From Myxococcota bacterium (GTDB lineage Bacteria > Myxococcota_A > Polyangia > Polyangiales > Houyiibacteriaceae): DNA of 53,540 bases. The stretch is taken from assembly GCA_028284955.1 (NCBI GenBank), contig JANQQS010000032.1, positions 1 through 53,540 of the forward strand, written 5' to 3'. The notes under the pieces are model-generated. The model did not search any database and was not told the DNA's origin. It saw only the letters and a program-made list of their open reading frames with translations. Shown in pieces: positions 24,842 to 33,912 of this stretch (its first letter is position 1; the number at the start of each line of letters is the position of its first letter). The position numbers and the translations under genes are program-made.

Positions 24842-25938
24842 CGTTCACCTTCTTGTTGGAGCATTTCCACTGCGCGCAAAAAGCGGCTGTTTTCTTCTGG
24901 CAAACCCACGCTCACCCGAAGCCAATCGTCGATGGGCGGGGGCATCTGTCGAGTGATCACGCCCTGGCTCAGCAATCGTTGGTACGCTTCAGGTCCGCGT
25001 TGGTCGAGACGGACCAACAAGAAGTTGGCTTGGCTTGGCGCGATGCGGGCTCCGAGCGCTGTCAAGGCGTCGCGAAGCCGGGCGCGTTCGACACAATTCA
25101 TCGCCACGTATTCTTGTACGTGCTCCTGGTCCGTGAGCGCCGCGCGCGCCGCGACCTGCGCGAGCGTGTTGACATTAAACGGAGCGCGCGTTCGATCGAG
25201 AAAAGCAATGATCGACGACGGCCCGACAGCGTATCCGACGCGAAGCCCGGCAAGCCCATAGGCTTTCGAGAAGGTGCGCAAGACGATCAACCGTTCGCGG
25301 AGATCGCGCAGCGTCAAAGCACTCGCATAATCTTCGGCGGAGGGAAACTCAACGTACGCTTCGTCGACCACGATCATCACGTGCGACGGGGTCTCGCGAA
25401 GCATGGTCTCGAGGTCGGCTCGCGCCACATACGCACCGGTGGGATTGTTCGGATTGGCCACAAACAACAACTTCGTTTGCGGAGTGACCGCCGCCATGAG
25501 CGCGCCAACGTCCCACGACAGAAAATCACGCAACGGCACGGCCGTAAACGGAAGGTTGCTCGATCGGCACGAAAGCTCGTAACAAAGGAACGATGGCGTG
25601 CCGAATACGACGTGATCCTCGTCGGGCGCACAGAACGTACGACACAGCAAATCGATAAGTTCGTTTGAGCCGTTGCCCACGGCGATCTCTGTCGGCTGAA
25701 TTTCGTGGTGCTTCGCGAGGTCTTGACGCAAGAGATATGTCGACCCGTCCGGGTATCGATTGAGCTGCGCGGCTTCGGAACGGATCGCTTCGATAACTTT
25801 GGGAGAGGGGCCACGCGGGCTTTCGTTGGAAGCGAGCTTGATGGCGTGCTTTATGTTCGATTGTCGTTCGAACTCGCTGACCGGCATTCCAGGGCGATAC
25901 GGAACAAGCCGTGCGATGTGCGGCGGGACCAGTGTCAT
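24838..25938 (-). CDS. hisC: Histidinol-phosphate / aromatic aminotransferase
   Basis: A 366-residue fold-type I PLP aminotransferase of the HisC subfamily. Key parts: LASNESPRGPSP at the N-terminus, ANPNNPTGAYV (substrate/PLP contact), VDEAYVEF (PLP aspartate and tyrosine), and TFSKAYGLAGLRVGY with the Schiff-base lysine. HisC-type enzymes act on histidinol phosphate and often also on prephenate or aromatic keto acids. Lying directly behind pheA and before aroA with no other his gene nearby, the aromatic role is at least as likely. Overlaps of 4 bases on both sides. Confidence 0.93.
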   Translation of the reverse strand: MTLVPPHIARLVPYRPGMPVSEFERQSNIKHAIKLASNESPRGPSPKVIEAIRSEAAQLNRYPDGSTYLLRQDLAKHHEIQPTEIAVGNGSNELIDLLCRTFCAPDEDHVVFGTPSFLCYELSCRSSNLPFTAVPLRDFLSWDVGALMAAVTPQTKLLFVANPNNPTGAYVARADLETMLRETPSHVMIVVDEAYVEFPSAEDYASALTLRDLRERLIVLRTFSKAYGLAGLRVGYAVGPSSIIAFLDRTRAPFNVNTLAQVAARAALTDQEHVQEYVAMNCVERARLRDALTALGARIAPSQANFLLVRLDQRGPEAYQRLLSQGVITRQMPPPIDDWLRVSVGLPEENSRFLRAVEMLQQEGER

Positions 25939-27014
25939 GGAGTTGCGGGGCGAGGATAGCTTCCTAGAACCTTCACGTAGCGGCTAAGGGCGCGCAGCTC
26001 TTCGAGCGCCGTGAGGAGCGGTCGGTCGGTCATATGTCCTTCCATTTCCATGAAGAAGAGATAGCGCCACGCCGCGCCGTGGGCTGGTCTCGACTCGAGG
26101 CGGGTTAGATTGACATCCCGTTTCGCGAGTGGTTGCAAGGCATCGTAGAGCGCGCCCGGCTTGTCGTGCACAGCGACGGCAAGCACGGTGCGGTCCTGTC
26201 CGGTACGGGAAGGCAGCTCATTGCCTACAATGGCGAACCGTGTTTCGACATCGACCACGTCTTCGATTCGCTCTTTGACCACCCTTAGCTCACGGTCGTG
26301 CTTGAGCAGGTCGGTGCCCACCGCAGCGGCGCCATGATCGCCACGAGCAAACTCCGCCGCTACATCGTCGTTCGGGACGTCGAGTACCGTCGCCTTGGGA
26401 AATCGGCTCCGGAGAAACTGTTCGCACGCCGCAATCGCGGCTGGTGTCCCATAGATTTTTTCCACATCGGTCGCGTTTCCCGTGGAGCTGATCAAGTGGT
26501 AGTTGTTGTTGACGGAAATTTCGGCGCAAATCTTGGGGTCAGCGCGCACCAGCTGGTGCAACGTCTCCGTGATCGCGCCGTCAGTCGTGGTTTCGAGCGG
26601 CACTACGCCGTAACATGCCCGGCCCCGCGCTACTTCGTCGAGCGTTTGCTCCACGGATTCTGCCGACTGCAGGGTCGACGCGCTTCCGAAGTGTCGACGC
26701 GCTGCGAGATGTGCGAAGCTGCCCGGTGCGCCGACGTAGGACACGGTTCGGGGTGCGATCATTCGCTCGCAAGCGGACAACAGCTCGCGAAATACAGGCT
26801 CAACCGAGGCTTCGGGAAAGACTTTTGTCTGCTCTCGGGCGCGCCCGATCACGAACTCGTCGCGCGGAAGCCGGTAGAACGAATCCGGGTGACGCGCGCG
26901 CAGCTGAGCCAATTGCTGCACTGCTTTCGCTCGAGCATCCAGCGCCTCGGTCAGAGACGTATCTGCTGCCTCAAGCGCTTGCTGGATCCGTGCAAACTCT
27001 TCGCTGGCCTGCAT
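25935..27014 (-). CDS. pheA: Bifunctional chorismate mutase / prephenate dehydratase
   Basis: Catalyses two steps from chorismate to phenylpyruvate in phenylalanine synthesis. The 359-residue protein has an N-terminal AroQ-type chorismate mutase helix bundle (about 5-90), a prephenate dehydratase domain (about 90-265) with GAPGSFAHLAA and the essential TRF motif in VETRFAIVG, and a C-terminal ACT domain (about 275-350) with the ESRP motif that binds phenylalanine for feedback control. Starts at 27059, 27020 and 27014 share the frame. ATG 27014 is chosen because AAGGTGG lies 6 bases before it. The stop overlaps hisC (ATGA). Confidence 0.94.
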   Translation of the reverse strand: MQASEEFARIQQALEAADTSLTEALDARAKAVQQLAQLRARHPDSFYRLPRDEFVIGRAREQTKVFPEASVEPVFRELLSACERMIAPRTVSYVGAPGSFAHLAARRHFGSASTLQSAESVEQTLDEVARGRACYGVVPLETTTDGAITETLHQLVRADPKICAEISVNNNYHLISSTGNATDVEKIYGTPAAIAACEQFLRSRFPKATVLDVPNDDVAAEFARGDHGAAAVGTDLLKHDRELRVVKERIEDVVDVETRFAIVGNELPSRTGQDRTVLAVAVHDKPGALYDALQPLAKRDVNLTRLESRPAHGAAWRYLFFMEMEGHMTDRPLLTALEELRALSRYVKVLGSYPRPATP

Positions 27015-27106
27015 ATTCATCCACCTTTTGTGCCGTGACCCCCGGGGCGCGTGCTGCAAGCCTAACAGCCAATCGCCACCGATTCACGGACAAGTCGACC
27101 CCTGGT

Positions 27107-27142
27107 GGTTCTGAAGCAAATCCGGGTTCTGAAGCAAATCCG
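27107..27142. repeat. Perfect 18-bp tandem duplication between mutS and pheA
   Basis: The unit GGTTCTGAAGCAAATCCG occurs twice head to tail at 27107-27124 and 27125-27142, immediately next to the mutS stop codon (27147-27149) in the short mutS-pheA spacer. No hairpin is evident. Confidence 0.9.
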
Positions 27143-27146
27143 CAGA

Positions 27147-29795
27147 TTACTCGGGCTCGCCATCAACCAACGCTCGGATTCGCGCCAGCTCGACAAGCGC
27201 ATCCAGCGGAGTCAGACGATCGGCGTCGAGATCTCGCAGTGCTCGGATGGCCTCACGCTCCCCTTTCGGCGGGGATTCCGAGGGGGCCGATTCGTTGTGG
27301 AGTGCCCCCGCCGGACGGGCGGCAAACAGATCGAGCTGTTGCGTGTCGCTTTTTTCTCGTTCCAGCTCCGCAAGAATCGTTCGAGCGCGTTCTACGACCG
27401 GGTCGGGAACACCCGCCAGGCGCGCGACGTGCACGCCGTAGCTACGGTTGGCAGGGCCTTTAAGAATTTGATGCATGAAGAGTATGCGCCCCTCATGCTC
27501 CCGCGCAGCTACGTTGACGTTCCGAATTCCAGATCGCTGCCCCGCGAGAGCACAAAGCTCGTGATAGTGGGTCGCAAACAACGACCGGCAACGAACTTCG
27601 TCGTGTAGATACTCAGCCACCGCCCAGGCGATCGCAAGGCCATCGTAGGTGCTCGTTCCGCGACCGATTTCGTCTAGAATCACCAGCGAGCGATCGGTAG
27701 CTTGAGAGAGCATGGTGGCGGTCTCGCGCATCTCCACCATGAACGTGCTCTGCCCTTGTCCTAAGTTATCACTGGCTCCCACGCGGGTGTGGATGCGATC
27801 CACGAGGCCGATGCTCGCTCTCGATGCGGGCACAAAGCTACCCGCTTGAGCCATCACCACGCAAAGCGCGGTTTGTCGCATCACTGTGGATTTGCCGGCC
27901 ATGTTCGGCCCGGTGATCAACACCAGGCGATCGCTCTGCGCATCTATCAATATATCGTTTGGGACGAAACCACCCGGCGGGATCATCGCTTCTACGACCG
28001 GGTGGCGCGCGTTCTGCAACTCGAGGCGTGTGCTCGAATCGATATCCGGTCGGACGTAGGCCCGGCGGTGCGCGACGTCAGCGAGCGCCGCGTGCACATC
28101 CACATCCGCGACCCACGAAGACAATCGCTGAAGCGCGGTAGCTCGCTCCGCGACGAGGCGGCGCAGTTCGACAAAAAGATCTGTCTCCAGCGCGCGCGCG
28201 CGGTCGTCGGCGTGTGTAATTTTTTCTTGTGTTTCCACGAGTTCGTCGGTCACGAAACGTTCGCCGTTCGCAATGGTTTGTTTGCGGCGATAGTCGCCCG
28301 GCACAGACTTTAAGTGGGTACGCGTCACTTCAATGTAGTAACCGAACACCCGATTGAACTTGACCTTTAGCGAACCGATGCCCGTGCGCTCTCGCTCGCG
28401 CCGCTCGATGGCCAGTATCGTCTCCTTGCTGTGGGTGGAAAGCGTGCGGAGTTGGTCGAGTTCGGGTTCCACATCATCTCGAATAATTCCCCCTTGGTGG
28501 GGCACGGCAGGCGGCGCTTCCGTCAAACGCTCTCGAAGCTGCGTCTCTACCATTGCGCACAAATCTTCTGGCGGTGTCAGCGGACCCTCTCGGGGAACGT
28601 CCAGTTCCCACGATACCGATCGCTCGGCCAATAGTTCTGCCAACGCGCCACAGGCTCCCAGGGCATCGCGGACCACGCCGAGGTCCTTAGGGGTCGCCAC
28701 GCCGAGCGCCGCACGAGTCACCGCCCGTTCAAAATCCCCAACATGGCCAAGCTGCTTCCGGATGTCTTCGCGACATTCTGCGTCGGCGACGAGCGCTTCC
28801 ACCGCATCGTGCCGACGGCGAATATCGCCAATGTCGGTGAGCGGAGAAAGCAATCGTTGTCGCAAAAGCCGGGCTCCCATAGATGTACGAGTCCCATCGA
28901 GAATGTGCAGCAGCGAGCCTTTGCGTTGTCCATCAAGGGTTCGGACAATCTCGAGATTGCGCACCGCCACATCATCCAGCAGCAGATGGCTGCCCGGGTC
29001 ATATCGAACAAAGTGATGAACCGCCTGCGTTACGTCTGGTTGATGTTTCTCGGCATAGCGAAGCGATTCAGCCGCTGCGATGCGCGCAATCTCGGGGAGC
29101 GCAGATCCAAAACGGCTTTGCCAAGCATCTCCGAATACCGAACGGAGCTTGTCGGTAGGCGAAACATCTCCCGGTGACCTTTCTCGCCGCCGCAACGCAG
29201 TCGTCGGTAGTATCGCCGAAACGCTTTTCGACAAGTCTTCCGCATCCGGCGGAAGAAGCAGTTCGCGAGGCTCTAGGCGCACCAGTTGAGCGATCACCGC
29301 CGTCAGGTCAGGCAAGCCACATGCTGCAAGATGGCCAGCGGAAAGTTCGAGGGCCGCGAGGCCAAAGCCTCCGTTTTGGTCTGGACCCCAAACCGAAGCG
29401 AGATAGTTATTTGCGCGCTCGTCCAATGCGTTCGGTTCAATGCAGAGCCCGGGCGTAACCACGCGAACCACCTCGCGCGGAACCACGCCCTTCACGGTCG
29501 ACGGGTCGGCCATTTGCTCGCATACCGCGACCATCTGCCCCTCTTCGATCAATCGTGTGAGATAGCCAGCTGCAGCGTGGTGCGGGACGCCGGCCATCGG
29601 AATATCTTCTCCGTCGGGGCCCTTGCCGCGCGACGTCAGCGTGATGTCGAGCAGCTCTGCCGCCCGAACCGCGTCTTCAAAAAACATCTCATAAAAATCC
29701 CCGAGCCGAAAAAACACGATCGCGTCGGGGTGCTGACCTTTCGCGCGCAAGTATTGCTGCATGACCGGCGTGTGCGTTTTGCTCTTCCGTGCCAT
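27147..29795 (-). CDS. mutS: DNA mismatch repair protein MutS
   Basis: Recognises base mismatches and recruits MutL. The 882-residue protein is full length. The mismatch-binding motif FFRLGDFYEMF lies near residues 27-37, followed by connector, core and clamp domains. The ABC-type ATPase has Walker A GPNMAGKST near residue 630, then QAGSFVPA, LVILDEIGRGTSTYDG and ATHYHEL. The C-terminus ends in a MutL/tetramer-type tail. A TTG at 29798 is in frame, but ATG 29795 has GGAAGG seven bases upstream and is preferred. Confidence 0.97.
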   Translation of the reverse strand: MARKSKTHTPVMQQYLRAKGQHPDAIVFFRLGDFYEMFFEDAVRAAELLDITLTSRGKGPDGEDIPMAGVPHHAAAGYLTRLIEEGQMVAVCEQMADPSTVKGVVPREVVRVVTPGLCIEPNALDERANNYLASVWGPDQNGGFGLAALELSAGHLAACGLPDLTAVIAQLVRLEPRELLLPPDAEDLSKSVSAILPTTALRRRERSPGDVSPTDKLRSVFGDAWQSRFGSALPEIARIAAAESLRYAEKHQPDVTQAVHHFVRYDPGSHLLLDDVAVRNLEIVRTLDGQRKGSLLHILDGTRTSMGARLLRQRLLSPLTDIGDIRRRHDAVEALVADAECREDIRKQLGHVGDFERAVTRAALGVATPKDLGVVRDALGACGALAELLAERSVSWELDVPREGPLTPPEDLCAMVETQLRERLTEAPPAVPHQGGIIRDDVEPELDQLRTLSTHSKETILAIERRERERTGIGSLKVKFNRVFGYYIEVTRTHLKSVPGDYRRKQTIANGERFVTDELVETQEKITHADDRARALETDLFVELRRLVAERATALQRLSSWVADVDVHAALADVAHRRAYVRPDIDSSTRLELQNARHPVVEAMIPPGGFVPNDILIDAQSDRLVLITGPNMAGKSTVMRQTALCVVMAQAGSFVPASRASIGLVDRIHTRVGASDNLGQGQSTFMVEMRETATMLSQATDRSLVILDEIGRGTSTYDGLAIAWAVAEYLHDEVRCRSLFATHYHELCALAGQRSGIRNVNVAAREHEGRILFMHQILKGPANRSYGVHVARLAGVPDPVVERARTILAELEREKSDTQQLDLFAARPAGALHNESAPSESPPKGEREAIRALRDLDADRLTPLDALVELARIRALVDGEPE

Positions 29796-29834
29796 CAACG
29801 TCCTTCCGCTGCGAAATGTGTCCGCTGATATGGG

Positions 29835-32321
29835 TTATTGGAAGGTCACCGCCACATCAAGCGGATCGCTATCGATGATGCGCAGTCCGGATCGCAAGGC
29901 GTCGACGACGTAGAGTTGCTCATCTGCGGGACTGAATTCTATCCGGTCCGGTAGAATACCTCCTCCGATAGCGAGCTGAGTCGGGACGCCACCAATCGAG
30001 AAACTCAACTGAGAGCTCGTTCCTGATGGAATCTCGCAACCGGTGGATTCGATGACGAAAGAAACCTCTGGATTGCGGTACGCGCATACCGGCGACGGGC
30101 GTTCCTCCGTCGTATCCAGAGTGCCATCATCGTTTCGCGGAGGGCCCAATACCGCACGCCCTATTTGGTTCGGATTCGTTTCGAGATCGACCGCGCAGCG
30201 GCCATCGGCATCGGCGATGACCCGGTGGTAAAACCCCGAATTCGATCCCACCACGGTGTACGCATTTCGTGTGCGCAAGCGATATTCGATGAGCTCCGGG
30301 AAGCACTCCCGAATCGTCGCATCATCTTCCAACACCAGTGCATCGGTTCGAGCATCCACCACGTTGAGCTCGATACGGGTACGCGTCGAGCCGTCTTCGG
30401 GCTCGAGAAACTGCGCGCACGCGTCGTTTTCGCGCGTCGACAGTGGCAAATCTCCGACGATTTCGACCCGGTCCCCCAGATAATCTCCTTCGCGTGCCAC
30501 TTCGCCAAGTTCTTCTACGTTTGAAGAGCCGAGCGCACCACGCCCGCAAAACGCCGCCCCTGCATCGCGCAGAATCAATGTCTCCTCTGAAAACTCCAGT
30601 CGTCCGCGTGCCGACCCGGTGTTGGGAATAGGTCCTTCCCAGATGGCGTCCCATTGTTGCGACGAGGTCGCCCAAGGGTCTGCGACCGCGCAAAGGATTC
30701 CGCGCTCGGTCGCGCCGTCGGGAAACACCGCCCGTTGCCCAGCGCCGCACGTCGTGGACACGAGGCCCGGTCCATCGCTTGCCGTAGGCGCTCCGTCGTT
30801 TGACAGCGTGCCGGGCGCGCCTTGGAACGAAAGTGATGGCTGCCCCACCACTTCGAATTCCTGCTGCACGAAGTCCCCGTTTTGTGGCCCTCCCACCCGA
30901 GGCCGATGCCGCCGAATGTAGACGATCTGGTCTCCTGCGTTGGCCGGGTTGGCGCAACCCTCACCCCCTCGACACGGTGCATCGAGATCGTGCACATCGA
31001 TGAAACGGACGCTTCCGTCGTCGACGCCAATCGCCAACACAACCCCGCGCATCCTTGCAGGAATGGCGTCCGCCGCGGTGGTGGCGTCGCGGACGTCACA
31101 AAGCGCTCCTGCGCCATCTCGAAACCCCGGCGTCATCACGGCGAGGGAGCGTGCCCGACCGAAAAACGGAATCCGGTCTGGATCGTGTTCTCCCGTGGAA
31201 ACCGGAAGCACTGCTCCAAACGTCGACGAGCTCGGCTCGTAGTCGACGACCATCACCGAGCGATCGAGCGCGTCGATGGCGTACAAAAAGCGGGCCGGGT
31301 CGTCGGCCGCTGCGGCCGCGATGTCGATTCGCGGAACCTGTGGAGTCACCGCAATATCCAGGGTAGGAACGCCCACGTTGATGGAGTTGATGGGCGCGGC
31401 GCCCGTCGGAAGAAGGAAAAATCGGTGCACGACGGGCAGCGCCTCGTCGGCGACGAGGAGAGTCTCGCCGTCCACGCGCAAACGCACCGGTCGAGGATCA
31501 GCGTTCAGAGTCCCTGCAGCGGCTCGCGGTGTGGCGGGATCGGGCGCGCGGGTCGAACCGTTGCAGACTCGCTCGTATTCCGGAATCGGATCGCCCGCGT
31601 CATCGCGCACCGCAGGTGGCGAAACGGGCTCCGGCACCGCGGTAGATAAGGGCAAGAGACGTGGTTCGCCGAGCGATCCATCCTCGAGAATCGGCATTTC
31701 CGCCAGCTGTCCCGATGCCGGCAACGCAGCGTAAAGAAACTGACCATCCGGCGATTCGATGAGGTCCGTCGGACCACTCGGCAACGGCACCATCCCATTC
31801 GGCACACCCTGCGGCGCAGCGTCGGGATGGAAGGTATCCGTGCCGAACCATTGAACCACGTTCGACGCAAAACTCGCGATGTAGGTAATGGTCGGATTGT
31901 CCGCGGGAACCACCAAAGCCATCGGCACTTGCCCGACCCGTACGAACGTAAACCCGGGTACGCGCAAATCCGTGTCGAGCACGCCCACGTCCTCGTTGCC
32001 CGCCTCGCGAGGGTTTCTCAGATCAACCGCAGCGATTTCGCCGCGCGCCGATTGCGTGAGCAATGCGGTGAGCACAAGGTTGCTATTGGCGTCCCGGTCG
32101 AATCCGTCGCAGCGCCCGAGGGGCACAAACACGCGCGCCGCGCGGTCATAACAAGTAAACGCGATATCCGTGGGCAACTCGAAGCTCGCGGGAGAGACAA
32201 GCACGGCATCGCTTCCGCACGCCGCCAGCCCGGCCGCCACGAGGAAAGCGAAGAGCGCAACGGTCCGCGAGCGGTTCTTTCTCGTTCGACGGCAGCTTCT
32301 AGAAGTCCGGCAACCGCGCAT
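29835..32321 (-). CDS. Large lipoprotein with propeller-like repeats
   Basis: An 828-residue predicted lipoprotein. A basic N-terminus and a hydrophobic helix end in the lipobox LAAC-GS at Cys35. The mature part has several YVTN/NHL-like blade motifs, for example SPDGQFLYAALPASGQLAEM, ARFLYAIDALDRSVMVVD and the closing SPADEQLYVVDALRSGLRIID. This suggests a beta-propeller on the cell surface or in the periplasm. Cysteines are scattered and could form disulfides. ATG 32321 is chosen over 32381 because it overlaps the upstream stop by one base (TAATG), implying coupling with the sister gene. Function unknown. Confidence 0.8.
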   Translation of the reverse strand: MRGCRTSRSCRRTRKNRSRTVALFAFLVAAGLAACGSDAVLVSPASFELPTDIAFTCYDRAARVFVPLGRCDGFDRDANSNLVLTALLTQSARGEIAAVDLRNPREAGNEDVGVLDTDLRVPGFTFVRVGQVPMALVVPADNPTITYIASFASNVVQWFGTDTFHPDAAPQGVPNGMVPLPSGPTDLIESPDGQFLYAALPASGQLAEMPILEDGSLGEPRLLPLSTAVPEPVSPPAVRDDAGDPIPEYERVCNGSTRAPDPATPRAAAGTLNADPRPVRLRVDGETLLVADEALPVVHRFFLLPTGAAPINSINVGVPTLDIAVTPQVPRIDIAAAAADDPARFLYAIDALDRSVMVVDYEPSSSTFGAVLPVSTGEHDPDRIPFFGRARSLAVMTPGFRDGAGALCDVRDATTAADAIPARMRGVVLAIGVDDGSVRFIDVHDLDAPCRGGEGCANPANAGDQIVYIRRHRPRVGGPQNGDFVQQEFEVVGQPSLSFQGAPGTLSNDGAPTASDGPGLVSTTCGAGQRAVFPDGATERGILCAVADPWATSSQQWDAIWEGPIPNTGSARGRLEFSEETLILRDAGAAFCGRGALGSSNVEELGEVAREGDYLGDRVEIVGDLPLSTRENDACAQFLEPEDGSTRTRIELNVVDARTDALVLEDDATIRECFPELIEYRLRTRNAYTVVGSNSGFYHRVIADADGRCAVDLETNPNQIGRAVLGPPRNDDGTLDTTEERPSPVCAYRNPEVSFVIESTGCEIPSGTSSQLSFSIGGVPTQLAIGGGILPDRIEFSPADEQLYVVDALRSGLRIIDSDPLDVAVTFQ

Positions 32322-33775
32322 TACCGCAACTCCACCACTGCTTCGGGACGACCCATCAGGCCCAAAAGACCTGGCGAACATTCTTCGAGGGTGTCGGTGA
32401 TCGACGAAGGGTCGGCGGCCAAGCAGTCCAACGTTGGTTGCAAATCGAGAGATCGGACTACCGACGAACGAAAATCCCCCACGTAAAGACGGTTTCGGCT
32501 GGAATCGACCACAAACTCGAATGGGCCGCTTAGACCTCTTGCGATCGCAATGGTCCTTCGTTGGTCCACGTCCACCACATAGAGATCTCGGCTATCGAAG
32601 CAGCTCACAAACGCGAGCACAAACTCTCTGCCGTCTTGGACAAGCGTTTCAACTCGAACCCTCGATGGGCCAAACCCCACCGGCACGACATCCGCCACCG
32701 AGAGATCGACATCGAGCGACGCTGTGTTCACGAACAGCAACGCACCTCGGGTGGTCAGGGCGGAGCGATCAATACGGCGCCATAGCGCATACGCGCGGCG
32801 ACTGTCCGCTCTCGGATCAAAAACGACTTCTCGAAGGTCTTCATTTTGGCCTGAGTTGAGCCCTTGCACGACAAGCGGCGAACTTCGGAACAGTCTCGCA
32901 TCGAGCGCAGAGGTTGTCACATTGTCGATGGCCACCTGAACCCTCTCCAAGGTAGGCGCGCGCGCGCTGACAACCCATGCAGTCTGGTCGGGCGCTTGCG
33001 TCACCGTCACGAGCTCGTTCGGCAACCCATCTATGGTGTCGATGAGCTGCGGCTGGGGGGATCCCTCGGTCGTGTCCACGATAAGACTCGCGTCACCCGG
33101 CCGGTGGACCATCACCACGTAGTTTCCCTGGAGGTTGCCATTGCCAAAATCGGACTCCAGGTCACCAACGTATAGGTCGACTGGATCCGCGGGAAATTCG
33201 ATGCGTTCGACCTGAACCTGCTCCACGCGGGCTTCTCGAAACGAATCGACGCAGCGATGGCGCGACCCGAAATCTCCCCCGCATGCGAGAGTCCCGTCGG
33301 GCCCGACTTCGATGGCGGTGAGATTGTCGTCGCTGCGGACCGGAAGGTACAGACGCGTCCCATCAGGGGAGACCGCGACCCCGTCCGCGAAAGATCCGAC
33401 AAGCACTTCGTTTCGGAGCACCTCCGGCGCGGGAATGCCTTCGCCCTCCCCGCTGGGGTCCAAAAAGCAGTCCTCCGGATCGCTTGCGCAGTTCTGGGCG
33501 AGAGCTTCCGAAAGTGCGTCCAAATCGTACGATTGGACGGTGCCCGAGTTGAAGCGAAGGTCAAAATTCGCGTTGACGACGAATAGAGAGCTCGGGGGAT
33601 CGTCAGCGGAGAGCGCCAGGGCGATGGGAAAATTGAGTTGGCGCTCGGTCGGTTCCGCTCCCTCGTTGGAACATCCAACTGCGAGGGCAATCGCGAGCAC
33701 GCAACGGAGATGACGAACTGGACGCGCCGGGTAGTCGCCGTATTCCCGGCCAGTTGCTGCCTGGCAGACGCGCAT
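32321..33775 (-). CDS. Lipoprotein with propeller-like repeats, sister of the downstream gene
   Basis: A 484-residue predicted lipoprotein with lipobox LAVGC (Cys35 from the chosen start). Repeated blades of YVTN type are visible: SPDGTRLYLPVRSDDNLTAI, FVSCFDSRDLYVVDVDQRRT and DSSRNRLYVGDFRSSVVRSLD. It ends with a short Leu/Arg tail. The start is uncertain: ATG 33775 is used, although no Shine-Dalgarno sequence is seen and the signal peptide then has a long N-region; the frame is open to 33871. It shares theme and coupling with the lipoprotein gene behind it, so the two probably act together at the cell surface. Function unknown. Confidence 0.75.
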   Translation of the reverse strand: MRVCQAATGREYGDYPARPVRHLRCVLAIALAVGCSNEGAEPTERQLNFPIALALSADDPPSSLFVVNANFDLRFNSGTVQSYDLDALSEALAQNCASDPEDCFLDPSGEGEGIPAPEVLRNEVLVGSFADGVAVSPDGTRLYLPVRSDDNLTAIEVGPDGTLACGGDFGSRHRCVDSFREARVEQVQVERIEFPADPVDLYVGDLESDFGNGNLQGNYVVMVHRPGDASLIVDTTEGSPQPQLIDTIDGLPNELVTVTQAPDQTAWVVSARAPTLERVQVAIDNVTTSALDARLFRSSPLVVQGLNSGQNEDLREVVFDPRADSRRAYALWRRIDRSALTTRGALLFVNTASLDVDLSVADVVPVGFGPSRVRVETLVQDGREFVLAFVSCFDSRDLYVVDVDQRRTIAIARGLSGPFEFVVDSSRNRLYVGDFRSSVVRSLDLQPTLDCLAADPSSITDTLEECSPGLLGLMGRPEAVVELR

Positions 33776-33912
33776 GGAGGCGGAAGGTAGCGACAACCCA
33801 CTACCCGAGCAACTGAACGGCGAACTGTCTCCCGAGGCCGGCGGTACGCGCTTCCGCGAGACCCGGGTCAAACTCGACTAGGGAAAGCTCAGATGAGCGT
33901 CGTCGCCGACCG

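Noticed and set aside
22594-27463. Several plus-strand frames of 240-280 residues opposite aroA, hisC, pheA and mutS
   Set aside because: All are antisense to well-recognised enzymes and show no motifs.
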